A stretch of DNA of 64,000 nucleotides from Paramagnetospirillum magnetotacticum MS-1. Lineage in GTDB: Bacteria > Pseudomonadota > Alphaproteobacteria > Rhodospirillales > Magnetospirillaceae. The notes beneath the pieces are model-generated. The model saw nothing but the letters and a program-made list of their open reading frames with translations. It was not told where the DNA came from and did not search any database. The DNA is taken from positions 121,664 through 185,663 of the forward strand of contig NZ_JXSL01000023.1 of the NCBI RefSeq assembly GCF_000829825.1, in the 5' to 3' direction. The position numbers and the translations under genes are program-made. Shown here in pieces: positions 8,295-17,236 of the stretch. The stretch's first letter is position 1, and the number at the start of each line of letters is the position of its first letter.

Positions 8295-10073
8295 ATGACG
8301 TTTCGTCGCCTCGATACGCCCCCCCAAGCCTATGTCCGTGTCCGCCGAATTATAACACTGGCTCTCGGAGCGCTTGTTCGCACGGGAGGTGTGTGTGTTT
8401 TCCTGGTGACAATTACGTTTTCTGTCGGCGCCCTACTGAGCTTTATCAAAATTGGAGACTCATCAATACTTGAAAGGACGATAAAATGGCACAAGCAGAC
8501 TCATACATTTCTTGCAACGCAGTTCAATGAATACGAACAGATAGGATCTATAGATATTTTGATCCTAGGGCCATCACGAGCCTACAGCAACTACGATATT
8601 ACCGAGATCGAGAGCTCTAATTACCAGGCATTTTCATTTGGCACTTCTGCGCAGACGCCCAAACAATCCTACTACTTCCTCAAATACGCCCTTGCCCGGA
8701 AGAAACCAAAGCTGATCATCTACGATTTCTATTCGCGGATGTTCAGTACCGAAGGCGTAGAGGCTCTCCCCTATCTGCTGCACGATGCGCCACTCGACCT
8801 GGAAATGCTCCAAATGGCAGCTGCGCACAGAAGCTTAATTCCATTGCGGGTTGTGGTGGCCGAAGTTATCGATCGCTTGCGCCACCCCCGACCTGCCAAC
8901 GTCATCATTCCCAACAACGGCAACCGCACCTATGTCGGCAAGGGATATGCTGTCAAACTCAGCAAAAACAGCACCCTGACGGCACCACGAGCTTACCCGA
9001 TGCTCGAAGATCAGGTGGAAAGCTACATGACCCTACTTGACCTGGCTGCCGCCTCCGGAATCCCAGTGGTGACGGTGCTGGGGCCGCCATTCGAGCAACG
9101 AGAAGATATGCCGGCCTCGGTGCGGAAGGACTGGGATGCTTTCAGATCAACTCTCGCCAAGCGGGGGGCTCCGATCGTCGATGCAAGCCTGTTCCTGCCT
9201 AAACTCGACCCAACTACTCTGTTTGCCGACCGTGAGCACCTTAATAAATTGGGAGGGACGATCTTCACCCGAGCCCTAATGGAGCATCTCCAGGCGAAAG
9301 GACTCTTGCCGCCCCCCCGTGACCCGGCGCAAGTACAGCGGACCGTATTTGGGGTGCGCTATTCGGCACAGTCCCATATTCCCCATAAATTTGACATGGC
9401 CGCGACATCCGGCACTGGCTTCGACTTGCCCTTCAGCATCCTGGAGCAAGTCCATGCGGGCCCCGACGGCAGGGAGATCGAACTTGGCAACTCCCCCCAG
9501 ATCTCGGTCGCCGACATCGACCTGGACGGGCGAAAGGCTCCCGTCTTGCGCATACAAAACACCACGGATCAGGAGGTGTCTCTTCGACGCAAGTTCATCG
9601 ACGAGAAATCGGTCTATGGCCTAGGCGACAAATCCCTGGCCGGGCGAGCGGTGCGCTTCGGCGTTTGGGTGACCGGAATCGTCGTTCGCAGATTTGGGTG
9701 GCGGCGTCCACGCCGTTTGGGCTGGCTCGCCGATGGGATTCGGTGGCTGCTCACCTTCCATTTGGTCTGTTTCGCCTGGGTTTTCTTTCGGGCCGCAACC
9801 CTCACAGAGGCCAGCGCCTTTTTGTCGTCAATTGCCCATTGGCGCGAAGGCAGCGCCTTGTCGCTGTTCACCGGCGAAACCACGTTTCTGGTTGCCGCCC
9901 TGGCGGGAATCGCTCTCGTCGAGTTGACGGCCCTGATCGGACCCCGATTCAATTTTATATCAGCATCGGAATCATCGCCTGTGCTGAGGTACTTATCCAT
10001 AGGCTTCCTGGCATCGTTCATTGTCTATTTCGGTGCCTTCCAACAGGGCCGGTTCCTCTATTTCCAATTCTAG
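8295..10073 (+). CDS. SGNH-hydrolase-like protein fused to an MBOAT C-terminal fragment
   Basis: About 592 residues from the ATG at 8295; an in-frame GTG at 8283 is an alternative start. A membrane anchor (about residues 20-52) is followed by an SGNH-type domain: ILGPSRAYSN supplies the nucleophile Ser near 94, and FADREHLNKLGG the Asp-x-x-His pair near 312. This matches AlgX/AlgJ/DltD-like partners of O-acyltransferases. From about residue 450 the protein changes to WLLTFHLVCFAWVFFRA plus three hydrophobic helices, which is the conserved C-terminal end of MBOAT (AlgI-like) acyltransferases. The MBOAT core with its invariant WHG histidine is absent. The simplest reading is a deletion that fused two adjacent genes of an O-acetylation pair. 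Acyl-transfer activity from this protein alone is therefore doubtful. The first 500 bp are more AT-rich than the neighbours. Confidence 0.6.
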   Translation: MTFRRLDTPPQAYVRVRRIITLALGALVRTGGVCVFLVTITFSVGALLSFIKIGDSSILERTIKWHKQTHTFLATQFNEYEQIGSIDILILGPSRAYSNYDITEIESSNYQAFSFGTSAQTPKQSYYFLKYALARKKPKLIIYDFYSRMFSTEGVEALPYLLHDAPLDLEMLQMAAAHRSLIPLRVVVAEVIDRLRHPRPANVIIPNNGNRTYVGKGYAVKLSKNSTLTAPRAYPMLEDQVESYMTLLDLAAASGIPVVTVLGPPFEQREDMPASVRKDWDAFRSTLAKRGAPIVDASLFLPKLDPTTLFADREHLNKLGGTIFTRALMEHLQAKGLLPPPRDPAQVQRTVFGVRYSAQSHIPHKFDMAATSGTGFDLPFSILEQVHAGPDGREIELGNSPQISVADIDLDGRKAPVLRIQNTTDQEVSLRRKFIDEKSVYGLGDKSLAGRAVRFGVWVTGIVVRRFGWRRPRRLGWLADGIRWLLTFHLVCFAWVFFRAATLTEASAFLSSIAHWREGSALSLFTGETTFLVAALAGIALVELTALIGPRFNFISASESSPVLRYLSIGFLASFIVYFGAFQQGRFLYFQF

Positions 10074-10335
10074 GTTCACACCCCTTTGATCAGAGCCAGA
10101 ACATGAGCAAATCGCAGCACAGTTCGGGACGTAACCCTGAGCCAGATCCGAGCCGCAGGGAGAGGTGTAAGCAAATAAGGAATGGCGGCGTCATGTTGGC
10201 CGATTGCACGGTAGAAGGAGTTCAATCCGCCTGATATACTTGCCGCGCGGGCAGGGGTGGACAATACCGGCGCAGCCTTACGCGCCAATAATGCACGTGA
10301 CGCCGCACGTAATGTAACTCCGGGGATTTTCCTGT

Positions 10336-11376
10336 ATGTATTCTGAAACGAATCCAACATCTGACTCAGGCATTCAACCAGAGCCTACCGGAATCACGTT
10401 CTCAGTAATAATTCCATTTAAGGAATGGTCACCAGACCTTAGTGAATGTCTAACGCATTTAGCTTTGCTTCCTAAGCGTAACTGGGAAGTATTCCTTCTT
10501 CCGGATTCTGCGATCGAACTTCCCGACGAATTCTCCGCCCTGCCCATTTCGATCATCGTCACCGGTCCGATCAGTCCGCCAGCCAAACGCGACATGGGCG
10601 CGCGGCAGGCGATCGGCACGTATCTCGCCTTCCTGGACGACGACGCCTACCCGTTTCCAGACTGGCTGAGCGCAGCCGAGGACTATCTGAAAGCCCACCC
10701 CGGAGTCGGGGCGGTCGGAGGCCCGGCGATCACGCCGTCCAGCGATTCATTCTGGAACAGGGTCTCGGGTGCGGTTTTCCTCAGTAGCCTGTCAGGGGGC
10801 TTTCCCGAACGCTATATACCTGTGGGTAAACCGCATTTGGTCGATGACTGGCCGACCGTCAACCTGATCGTCAATAGGACCGCCTTCATTGCCGTCGATG
10901 GCTTCGCCAATAGCTATTGGCCGGGCGAAGACACCAAGCTGTGCCGCGACCTAGTAGGTGGCGGCTGGACCATCCACTATGCCCCGTCCATCAAGGTGTT
11001 CCATCACCGCCGCGCCACCCTTGGCAAGCATCTTCGGCAAGTGGGCAGCTATGGCTACCATCGCGGCCTGTTCGCCAAACGCTATCCCGAAACGTCGCGC
11101 AAGTTGATCTTCTTTATTCCCTCGGCTTTCGCCCTGTTCGTAGCGATCGGGTTGATCTTGTCGCAATTCTCCGAAACGATCCGCCTTCTATATATCGCAG
11201 GCCTTTCGGTTTACGGACTGGCTCTGATCAAGGTCTGGTTCGACGTTAGAAAGCACGAAGGGGGCGTGGTCGCCCTGCTGAGCCTGCCCTATGTCGTCAT
11301 AACCCATCTGTGGTACGGGACGCGGTTCATTGTCGGCCTGTTCGCGCGAAACTACTCGCCATCCCTCGGCCGCTGA
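10336..11376 (+). CDS. Glycosyltransferase family 2 with C-terminal membrane segments
   Basis: 346 residues. N-terminal GT-A domain: FSVIIPFKEW, KRDMGARQAIGTYLAFLDDDAYP (DDD as the metal-binding DxD near residue 95), PGVGAVGGPA, and PGEDTKLCRDL as the ExD-like motif near 195. Two hydrophobic helices near residues 255-300 and a further hydrophobic stretch near the end suggest membrane attachment. It follows the SGNH/MBOAT chimera after 262 bp that hold no convincing gene. It converges on the radical SAM operon, with 27 bp between stops. It probably elongates a surface glycan. Donor and acceptor are not predictable. Confidence 0.8.
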   Translation: MYSETNPTSDSGIQPEPTGITFSVIIPFKEWSPDLSECLTHLALLPKRNWEVFLLPDSAIELPDEFSALPISIIVTGPISPPAKRDMGARQAIGTYLAFLDDDAYPFPDWLSAAEDYLKAHPGVGAVGGPAITPSSDSFWNRVSGAVFLSSLSGGFPERYIPVGKPHLVDDWPTVNLIVNRTAFIAVDGFANSYWPGEDTKLCRDLVGGGWTIHYAPSIKVFHHRRATLGKHLRQVGSYGYHRGLFAKRYPETSRKLIFFIPSAFALFVAIGLILSQFSETIRLLYIAGLSVYGLALIKVWFDVRKHEGGVVALLSLPYVVITHLWYGTRFIVGLFARNYSPSLGR

Positions 11377-11403
11377 TCGGATCCCGACGCCGCCGCCGCT
11401 AAT

Positions 11404-12987
11404 TCAGCTTGGCCCCGCGGTCTGCGACGGCCCCTTCCGGGCCCAAAAAGCCACCAGCGCAGCGTCAAGGCGGGCGATCAGGTCCAAGGACCACCCAAAA
11501 AGTAAGGATTCCAGCCGTGGGTTGCGCAGATAGATGAATTCGGAGACCTTAGAGACCTGAAGCATCAGGAAGTAGCCCACAAAGAGCGCCAGGCTCTTCT
11601 TTTTTAGGCTCCTCAAGCGCATATCATCTCGCATCCGCAGCATTCGGCGCATCATTGCTGCGTCGAAATTGAAAGTCGGAACCAGACGGGGATCGTACTG
11701 CATCCGCTTCACCGCCTGATAAAATGGTCGCCTGATGTTATGAAACATCGGACTGAGGTACCATTTCCTGTTCTGCTCGGGCAGTTCCTCATATTCCTCA
11801 GTCCCAGGGCACGGCAACATGATGTTGACGGGAATAGAGTCGGCATATCGCCAGAGAATCTCGGAAAACGCCCGTTCCTCCGCCTCGATGCGCTCGAGGT
11901 CATCGAACGAGAAGCCGATCAAGCAATTGGCGCTGACTGTAAAGCCCTGATCCGTGTAATTCTTCAGGTTCTGATAGACGACATCCAGGCTCTGGATCTT
12001 GTGGACACGATTCTGCGTGGCTGATTCAAGGCGCTCCAATCCAAAACTTACCCAACCAAACCCGCTTTTCTTCATTAGAGAGATGATTTCCGGCTTAACA
12101 ACGCGAAATGAATTGCTCTGAATCGTAAATGTAATGTGCCTGTTAAGGCCGCGAGCAATAATTTCTTCGCAGAATTCCGTCACCCGCTTGTCGGATAGTG
12201 TGAAGTTGGTGTCCGTAATATCAACGAGATCGACGCCAAACGCTTTGCGCTTACGTTCAATCTCATCGACAATGCTATTAACGCTTCGGCGGCGCACCGG
12301 CTCCTTCAGATAGCGATCGCTACAAAAGGCGCAGCGAAACGGGCAACCGCGTTGCGACAGCACGGCTCCAAAGTCGTTGGCATCTCTTGCGTGGCGGGAG
12401 AAGTCCGAAACTTGGTAGATGGCGTAATTCACGTCGCTGTACTGGTCGAGATCCTGGGGCAACGGAGCAACACCACCGTCGATGACAACTCCTTCGCGAC
12501 GGAACGCCACTCCGGGTACAGCCATATTGACCGCGTCTCGCCGCCCTTCGCGGATATCCAGGACAGCCCGCAGCAACTCCAGAACCACGAGTTCTGCCTC
12601 GCCCCGCACCACATAGTCGATGCCGTGGTCGATGGCCTCCTCGAACATGTGGCTGACATGCACGCCGCCCGCTACGAAAACCGGGGCGGGAGACTTGGCG
12701 TAATGACACCGCAGATATTGCGCCGTCGTATAGGCGGTATAAGCATTGGACGTGCTGATGGAAAAGCAGATGACATCCGGTGCGAACGCCTCGACCTCAG
12801 CCAGAATATCCTTATGCTGATAGAGGCGATAGCGGCCGTTGTTGTCGATCGCCTTGACGGTGAACTCCTTACTCACCAACGTCGCGATAATCGACATCCC
12901 ATAATTAATGACATTCGTTCGGATATAGTCCCGCTCTCGAATGAACAATACACGGCCGGTCAAGACGACATTCTCCTTCTCCGTCAT
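11404..12987 (-). CDS. B12-binding-type radical SAM enzyme (paralogue A)
   Basis: 527 residues. The N-terminal ~190 have the Rossmann-like alternation of a cobalamin-binding domain (VLFIRERDY, FAPDVICFSIST, VFVAGGVHVSH, GIDYVVRGEAE), but I see no DxHxxG motif. A radical SAM core follows with RGCPFRCAFC: cluster cysteines at 215, 219 and 222 in the standard CX3CX2C spacing. FGWVSFGLERL and LIGFSFDD are later core strands. The C-terminal ~130 residues are helical. Known members catalyse methylations or ring rearrangements using methylcobalamin. The first base quartet overlaps the stop of the upstream radical SAM gene (ATGA), so the two are coupled. It is clearly paralogous to the gene at 24.5-26.1 kb. 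The substrate is unknown; a lipid or glycan carrier fits the context. Confidence 0.8.
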   Translation of the reverse strand: MTEKENVVLTGRVLFIRERDYIRTNVINYGMSIIATLVSKEFTVKAIDNNGRYRLYQHKDILAEVEAFAPDVICFSISTSNAYTAYTTAQYLRCHYAKSPAPVFVAGGVHVSHMFEEAIDHGIDYVVRGEAELVVLELLRAVLDIREGRRDAVNMAVPGVAFRREGVVIDGGVAPLPQDLDQYSDVNYAIYQVSDFSRHARDANDFGAVLSQRGCPFRCAFCSDRYLKEPVRRRSVNSIVDEIERKRKAFGVDLVDITDTNFTLSDKRVTEFCEEIIARGLNRHITFTIQSNSFRVVKPEIISLMKKSGFGWVSFGLERLESATQNRVHKIQSLDVVYQNLKNYTDQGFTVSANCLIGFSFDDLERIEAEERAFSEILWRYADSIPVNIMLPCPGTEEYEELPEQNRKWYLSPMFHNIRRPFYQAVKRMQYDPRLVPTFNFDAAMMRRMLRMRDDMRLRSLKKKSLALFVGYFLMLQVSKVSEFIYLRNPRLESLLFGWSLDLIARLDAALVAFWARKGPSQTAGPS

Positions 12988-14498
12988 TGCGGCTCGGATC
13001 GGTGCCGGGCAAACGATCCCCTGAAATCAACCAAATGGCCCACAAGTTTAACGCCCGCTCGCATGAGGAACCTGACATCGTCCACCGACCTCACCGCCGC
13101 AAGTTTGCGAAGGACGAAACGCGGGCTCAGCGCCGCTTTGTAGAGCTCCTGGGTGAAGCGCAACACGTCCTCGCTTGAAATCGGGCTATTCCATACCGAT
13201 TCCTTCATGTCGTAGCGATCCCAGTCCTCGGTCAGCAACCATCCTTGCTCGCGCGCTTCGGCGAACAGCACAGTCCCCGGATAAGGCACGACGATCGTCG
13301 CTTGAAGCGAGTCAATCAGATTGGATTTGAACAACTGGCGCGCAAAGGCGATGGTGTTTTCCGCCTCAAGCGCAGTTTCCCAGGGATAGCCCACCATGGT
13401 GGTGACATGCGGCTCGAGACCCGCTTCCTTGGCAAGCCGGACAGTCGCCTCGATATCCGAGACGCGAATGCCTTTCTTCAGGCGATCGAGCGTCGATTGG
13501 GTGACCGATTCCAGTCCGATCAGGACGAAGCGGAAATTGGCCTTGCCCAGCAATTGCCACTCCTCGCGCGACAACGCCCCGACCCGCATATTACAGCCCA
13601 TGACCACCCGCTTGTGGTATCCGCGGGCAATAAGGCCGTCGCAGAACTCGCGAAGCCACTCTCCTTTGGGAAAGCATCCGGAATCGTCGAAGATTTCCTT
13701 GATTCCGCGCTCGATCAGCTGGCCGATTTCATCCAATGCCCGCTGGGGACTAACCGTACGGAACGTGGCGCCGGGGAAGATCGTCGTCCAGCTGCAGAAC
13801 GAGCACCGCCCCCACCAGCAATCCCTGCCCGCCATAACATAGGTCCCGGGCGTGTATTTGAAATTGCCATTGCGATAGGCGTAAAGCTCCCACCGCGTGA
13901 GGTCGCGGTCAATGATCGGTGCGGTATCGAGATCGTGATGCAGCGCGATTGCCCCGACCGCCTCAACCCGCCCGTCCAAACGACGCCAAACGCCCCCGGG
14001 CAGGGTCTCGGACTTGCCATCCAGCCACGCGATTAGACCAGCGAATACAAAGTCGAAGTCGCCCCCCGTGACCACATAGTCAACCGGAGAGTGTTCAAAG
14101 CTTTCCGCGGGTAGGGCCGTAACGTGATCGCCGAAAAGCACGACGATGGGATCGAAACCGCTTTCCCGCTTAAGCTTCTCGGTGATGGCCCAGTGGCGCC
14201 GGACGGTCGGCGTCTTGACCTCCATGGCAATGACGTCGGGCCGCTCGGAAAGGATTCGCTCCCACCACTGCTCGAAACTCAGTTCCTCGGCAATGGCGTC
14301 GTCCCATAAGACGGCATAGCCGTCGTTCTTGAGCCGGGTGGCGGCATAGGCTGGAATCACGGGGTAGATATAGGTTGGGCGCTTGAACCACTGGAACTGC
14401 CTGTTCTGGGAAAGCAGCGGAACTCCCTTTTCGCTTTGAAGCGGCGGGTAAGAAATCGCGACTTTACCGATCGTGCTGCGCTGCGCCAATTCAATCAT
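12984..14498 (-). CDS. Radical SAM enzyme with unusual CX4CX2C cluster motif
   Basis: 504 residues with an N-terminal B12-binding-like domain: VAISYPPLQ, YVVTGGDFDF, and RPDVIAMEVKTPT where other members have GISSF-type strands. The cluster motif reads CWWGRCSFC, with cysteines at 227, 232 and 235, so four residues separate the first pair instead of three. I checked this codon by codon on the minus strand (TGC TGG TGG GGG CGG TGC TCG TTC TGC). Downstream, FVLIGLESVTQSTLDRLKKG and TTMVGYPWET are normal core strands. CWWG next to the cluster recalls RiPP-maturation radical SAM enzymes, which have longer spacing. It is the first gene of a two-gene leftward operon with the paralogue A enzyme. The fold assignment is firm; the reaction is unknown. 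Confidence 0.75.
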   Translation of the reverse strand: MIELAQRSTIGKVAISYPPLQSEKGVPLLSQNRQFQWFKRPTYIYPVIPAYAATRLKNDGYAVLWDDAIAEELSFEQWWERILSERPDVIAMEVKTPTVRRHWAITEKLKRESGFDPIVVLFGDHVTALPAESFEHSPVDYVVTGGDFDFVFAGLIAWLDGKSETLPGGVWRRLDGRVEAVGAIALHHDLDTAPIIDRDLTRWELYAYRNGNFKYTPGTYVMAGRDCWWGRCSFCSWTTIFPGATFRTVSPQRALDEIGQLIERGIKEIFDDSGCFPKGEWLREFCDGLIARGYHKRVVMGCNMRVGALSREEWQLLGKANFRFVLIGLESVTQSTLDRLKKGIRVSDIEATVRLAKEAGLEPHVTTMVGYPWETALEAENTIAFARQLFKSNLIDSLQATIVVPYPGTVLFAEAREQGWLLTEDWDRYDMKESVWNSPISSEDVLRFTQELYKAALSPRFVLRKLAAVRSVDDVRFLMRAGVKLVGHLVDFRGSFARHRSEPQ

Positions 14499-14783
14499 TC
14501 CAAACGAAACCAGCCAACTTTTTGCCGCAGCAAGCCCCCGAAACGCCCAATACCCGGGTGTGTCGGCATGTTAGGCAATGGAATCGGCGCATGGCAAGAC
14601 AATCCAACAGGGAGAATCCATCCGATCCACGTCAGTGTGGTGACGATGCGCATCGGCGCACCGAAAGGGCCGTTCCGCGCGGCTGGACATATTCCGTAGA
14701 TAAGTGGCATATCAATCGCCCAAAGTCATTATCCGACGCCCCCAACGGGTGGTCGGCGCGACACCAGAGCGCGAAGTCGAAGA

Positions 14784-15758
14784 ATGCGACCACTCGTTTC
14801 CGTGATTATTCCAACCCACAACCGGAAGAACCAACTTCTGGCCTGTCTGGAATCGCTGTCACGCATCGACTACCCCAATGTCGAGATTCTGGTCGTGGAC
14901 AACGCTGGCACCGACGGATCGGCAGAGGCCGTCCTCAGTGCCCATCCTAGGGTGCGGGTGTTGCGTCAGACTGAGAATCTTGGTGCCGTGGGCGGGCGTA
15001 ATGTGGGTATCGCCCATAGCGGCGGAGACTACCTTCTGTTTGTTGATAGCGACAATGTCGTCGCCCCCGATTTCCTCACCCATCTCGTGGATCTGGCGGA
15101 AAGCTCGCCCGACATCGGCTTCGTCGGTCCCAAGATGTTTTACCGTTCGGCCCCCGACCGGATATGGTGCATGGGAGTCGATATCAGTCTGTGGACAAGC
15201 AGGACCCACTATCGCGGCATCAACATGCCAGACGACGACACGTTTTCACGAAACTGCGATACTATTCAGATCCCGAATGTCTGGATGGTCCGACGCTCGG
15301 TTATTGAGCGGGTGGGAACAATGGATCCCATCTATGTCATGAGCTACGGCGAGACCGACTGGCCGATGAGGGCTGGACGGGCGGGATTCCGCAGCGTCAT
15401 ATGCGCCGCCGCCAAGGTCTACCACGACATCGAACCGAGCGTCGGCTGGCGCGATGGGATCATGCTGCGCGGCAGCCCCTACCGCGCCTACTATTTTTCG
15501 CGCAACCGCACCATATTCATGAAGCGTTTTGCCAATCCGCTTCAATATGCCTGCTTCTTGGTTTTCTTTAATCCAGCCTTCTTTCTGGCGTACACGTCGA
15601 TTTATCTGGCCTGCCGCAGAATGGACCTCGTCGGGGCCTGCGCCCGCGGGTTCGTCGACGGACTGGTCGAGGCCAGACGGGTGTCCCGCTTGCCTGCCTT
15701 CTCGCCATCGGCAGAAGATAGTGCGTCCGAGGGGCGACACACCATGCTGCAAGGATGA
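14784..15758 (+). CDS. Glycosyltransferase family 2
   Basis: 324 residues: VSVIIPTHNRKNQL, VEILVVDNAGTDGS, GRNVGIAHSGGDYLLFVDSD (DSD as DxD near 91), and YGETDWPMRAGRAG as the ExD motif near 190. It lacks long soluble extensions; a hydrophobic segment near 255-275 may anchor it. It opens a four-gene rightward operon with two radical SAM enzymes and a GT4-like enzyme, the next start lying 4 bp after its stop. The start ATG follows AAGTCGAAGA, a weak ribosome site. 285 bp upstream are empty of convincing genes and probably hold the divergent promoters for this operon and the leftward radical SAM pair. Confidence 0.85.
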   Translation: MRPLVSVIIPTHNRKNQLLACLESLSRIDYPNVEILVVDNAGTDGSAEAVLSAHPRVRVLRQTENLGAVGGRNVGIAHSGGDYLLFVDSDNVVAPDFLTHLVDLAESSPDIGFVGPKMFYRSAPDRIWCMGVDISLWTSRTHYRGINMPDDDTFSRNCDTIQIPNVWMVRRSVIERVGTMDPIYVMSYGETDWPMRAGRAGFRSVICAAAKVYHDIEPSVGWRDGIMLRGSPYRAYYFSRNRTIFMKRFANPLQYACFLVFFNPAFFLAYTSIYLACRRMDLVGACARGFVDGLVEARRVSRLPAFSPSAEDSASEGRHTMLQG

Positions 15759-15762
15759 CGAC

Positions 15763-17214
15763 ATGAAGGTTCTGTTCATCAATCCCTGGCAGAAAACTCT
15801 GTTTGGAGACGAAAAGGCCCGGCCCGGCCACCCTCATCTGGGCTTGGCCTACTTGGTCGCCGTGCTGAAGAAGGCTGGACATTCCTGCGCGGTCTTCGAC
15901 CAGGGACTGGAAAACGACGACGACCTGTTGTTCCGGCGCTTGCACGACTGGCAGCCGGATTTGGTTGGCATCACCTCGTTCAGTTTCAGTATCGACTACG
16001 CTGCCGATCTGATCCGACGGATTAAAGAGGTGAGCGACGTCCCGGTGATCATCGGCGGCGCCCATGTCTCTGCGGTCCGCGAACGGGTCCTGGAGGAAAC
16101 CGTCGCCGACTTCGCCATGTACGGCGAGTGCGAAACGGCAATTCTCGACTTTCTTGTGCAGTTGGGTGGCGAGCGCGATTTCGCGAAGGTGCCCAATCTG
16201 ATCCGGCGTACCGAGGAATGCGGCCTAGTGGCCAATCCTGCCACCGCCATGATTTCCGAACTGGACGATCTTCCCTATCCCGATTTCGAGGCGTTCGAAT
16301 TCGAGCGCTACAACTATTACAGCGCAAAGGCACTGCCGATCATCACGTCACGCGGCTGCCCCTACAAGTGCAATTACTGCTCGGTCAAGCTGTCCATGGG
16401 ACGAGGGTTTCGCAAGCGAAATCCCGAAAGCATCGTCGATGAGATGGAATTCTGGAAGAAGCGTTACGGCATCAGGCGGTTCGAGGTCAACGACGATTGC
16501 TTCTCGTTGGACCTCAAGCGGGCGGAAGCCATTTGCGACCTGATCATCGAACGAAAGCTGGGAATTACCTATGAAATGTACAACGGTATCCGGGCCGACC
16601 GGGTATCCGAGGTCCTGCTTCGAAAGATGAAGGCATCGGGCTGTGTTTTCGTGTCGTTCGGCTGCGAATCGGGCGATCAGGAAATCGTTTACAACATGGG
16701 TAAGAAGCTGAAACTCGAGGATGTCCGCAACGCCGTCGAGCTGACCCGCAAGGTCGGCATCCGAAATTCAGTCAATTTCATCGTTGGCCATCGCAACGAG
16801 ACCTTTGAGGCTTTCCAGCGGACACTTGATTTTGCTGCTTCACTCCCAACCGATTTTGTAAATTTCTATAATCTCGTCCCCTATCCGGGGACGGAGGTCT
16901 ATGAGTGGATGAAGGCCGAGGCCCGACAACTGATCCCAGACCAGGAGTTCCTGTCTCGCATCGGCAGCCGCAATTTCGAACCAGTCTACGAGACCGACGA
17001 GTTTCCACGCGCCGATCGCATCCGCGCCATGGAACTGGGAAATGCACTTTATGAAAAGACCGTCCTGATATACCGCTTCGGACGAGTGGCGGGCACACTG
17101 GCCTATCTTGTGTCGCGCAACCGAACGCTATTTACCATCGGGCGAAAACTGGCCCTGGACAACCCAATCGGTTTTTTCATCTACAGCAAGGTGACCGCCG
17201 CCTCCAGGCGGTAG
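15763..17214 (+). CDS. B12-binding-type radical SAM enzyme
   Basis: 483 residues from the ATG at 15763, four bases after the preceding glycosyltransferase stop; the frame is open upstream but overlaps that gene. The N-terminal cobalamin-binding domain has KVLFINPW, HPHLGLAYLVAVLKKAGH, LVGITSFSFS and VIIGGAHVS. RGCPYKCNYC gives cluster cysteines 199, 203 and 206. VSFGCESGDQEIV, VNFIVGHRNET and NLVPYPGTEVYEW complete a core of the same architecture as anaerobic cyclase/BchE-type and B12-dependent methylase families. It is most like the next gene downstream in layout. It probably modifies a lipid-linked intermediate of this locus, which is inference from context only. Confidence 0.8.
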   Translation: MKVLFINPWQKTLFGDEKARPGHPHLGLAYLVAVLKKAGHSCAVFDQGLENDDDLLFRRLHDWQPDLVGITSFSFSIDYAADLIRRIKEVSDVPVIIGGAHVSAVRERVLEETVADFAMYGECETAILDFLVQLGGERDFAKVPNLIRRTEECGLVANPATAMISELDDLPYPDFEAFEFERYNYYSAKALPIITSRGCPYKCNYCSVKLSMGRGFRKRNPESIVDEMEFWKKRYGIRRFEVNDDCFSLDLKRAEAICDLIIERKLGITYEMYNGIRADRVSEVLLRKMKASGCVFVSFGCESGDQEIVYNMGKKLKLEDVRNAVELTRKVGIRNSVNFIVGHRNETFEAFQRTLDFAASLPTDFVNFYNLVPYPGTEVYEWMKAEARQLIPDQEFLSRIGSRNFEPVYETDEFPRADRIRAMELGNALYEKTVLIYRFGRVAGTLAYLVSRNRTLFTIGRKLALDNPIGFFIYSKVTAASRR

Positions 17215-17236
17215 CCGCCGGGAAGGGTTCCGCCCC

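Noticed and set aside
10076..10360. 94-codon frame on the minus strand
   Set aside because: It overlaps the start of the glycosyltransferase on the other strand, has no ribosome site, and the product matches nothing; the strong ORF there is the plus-strand gene.
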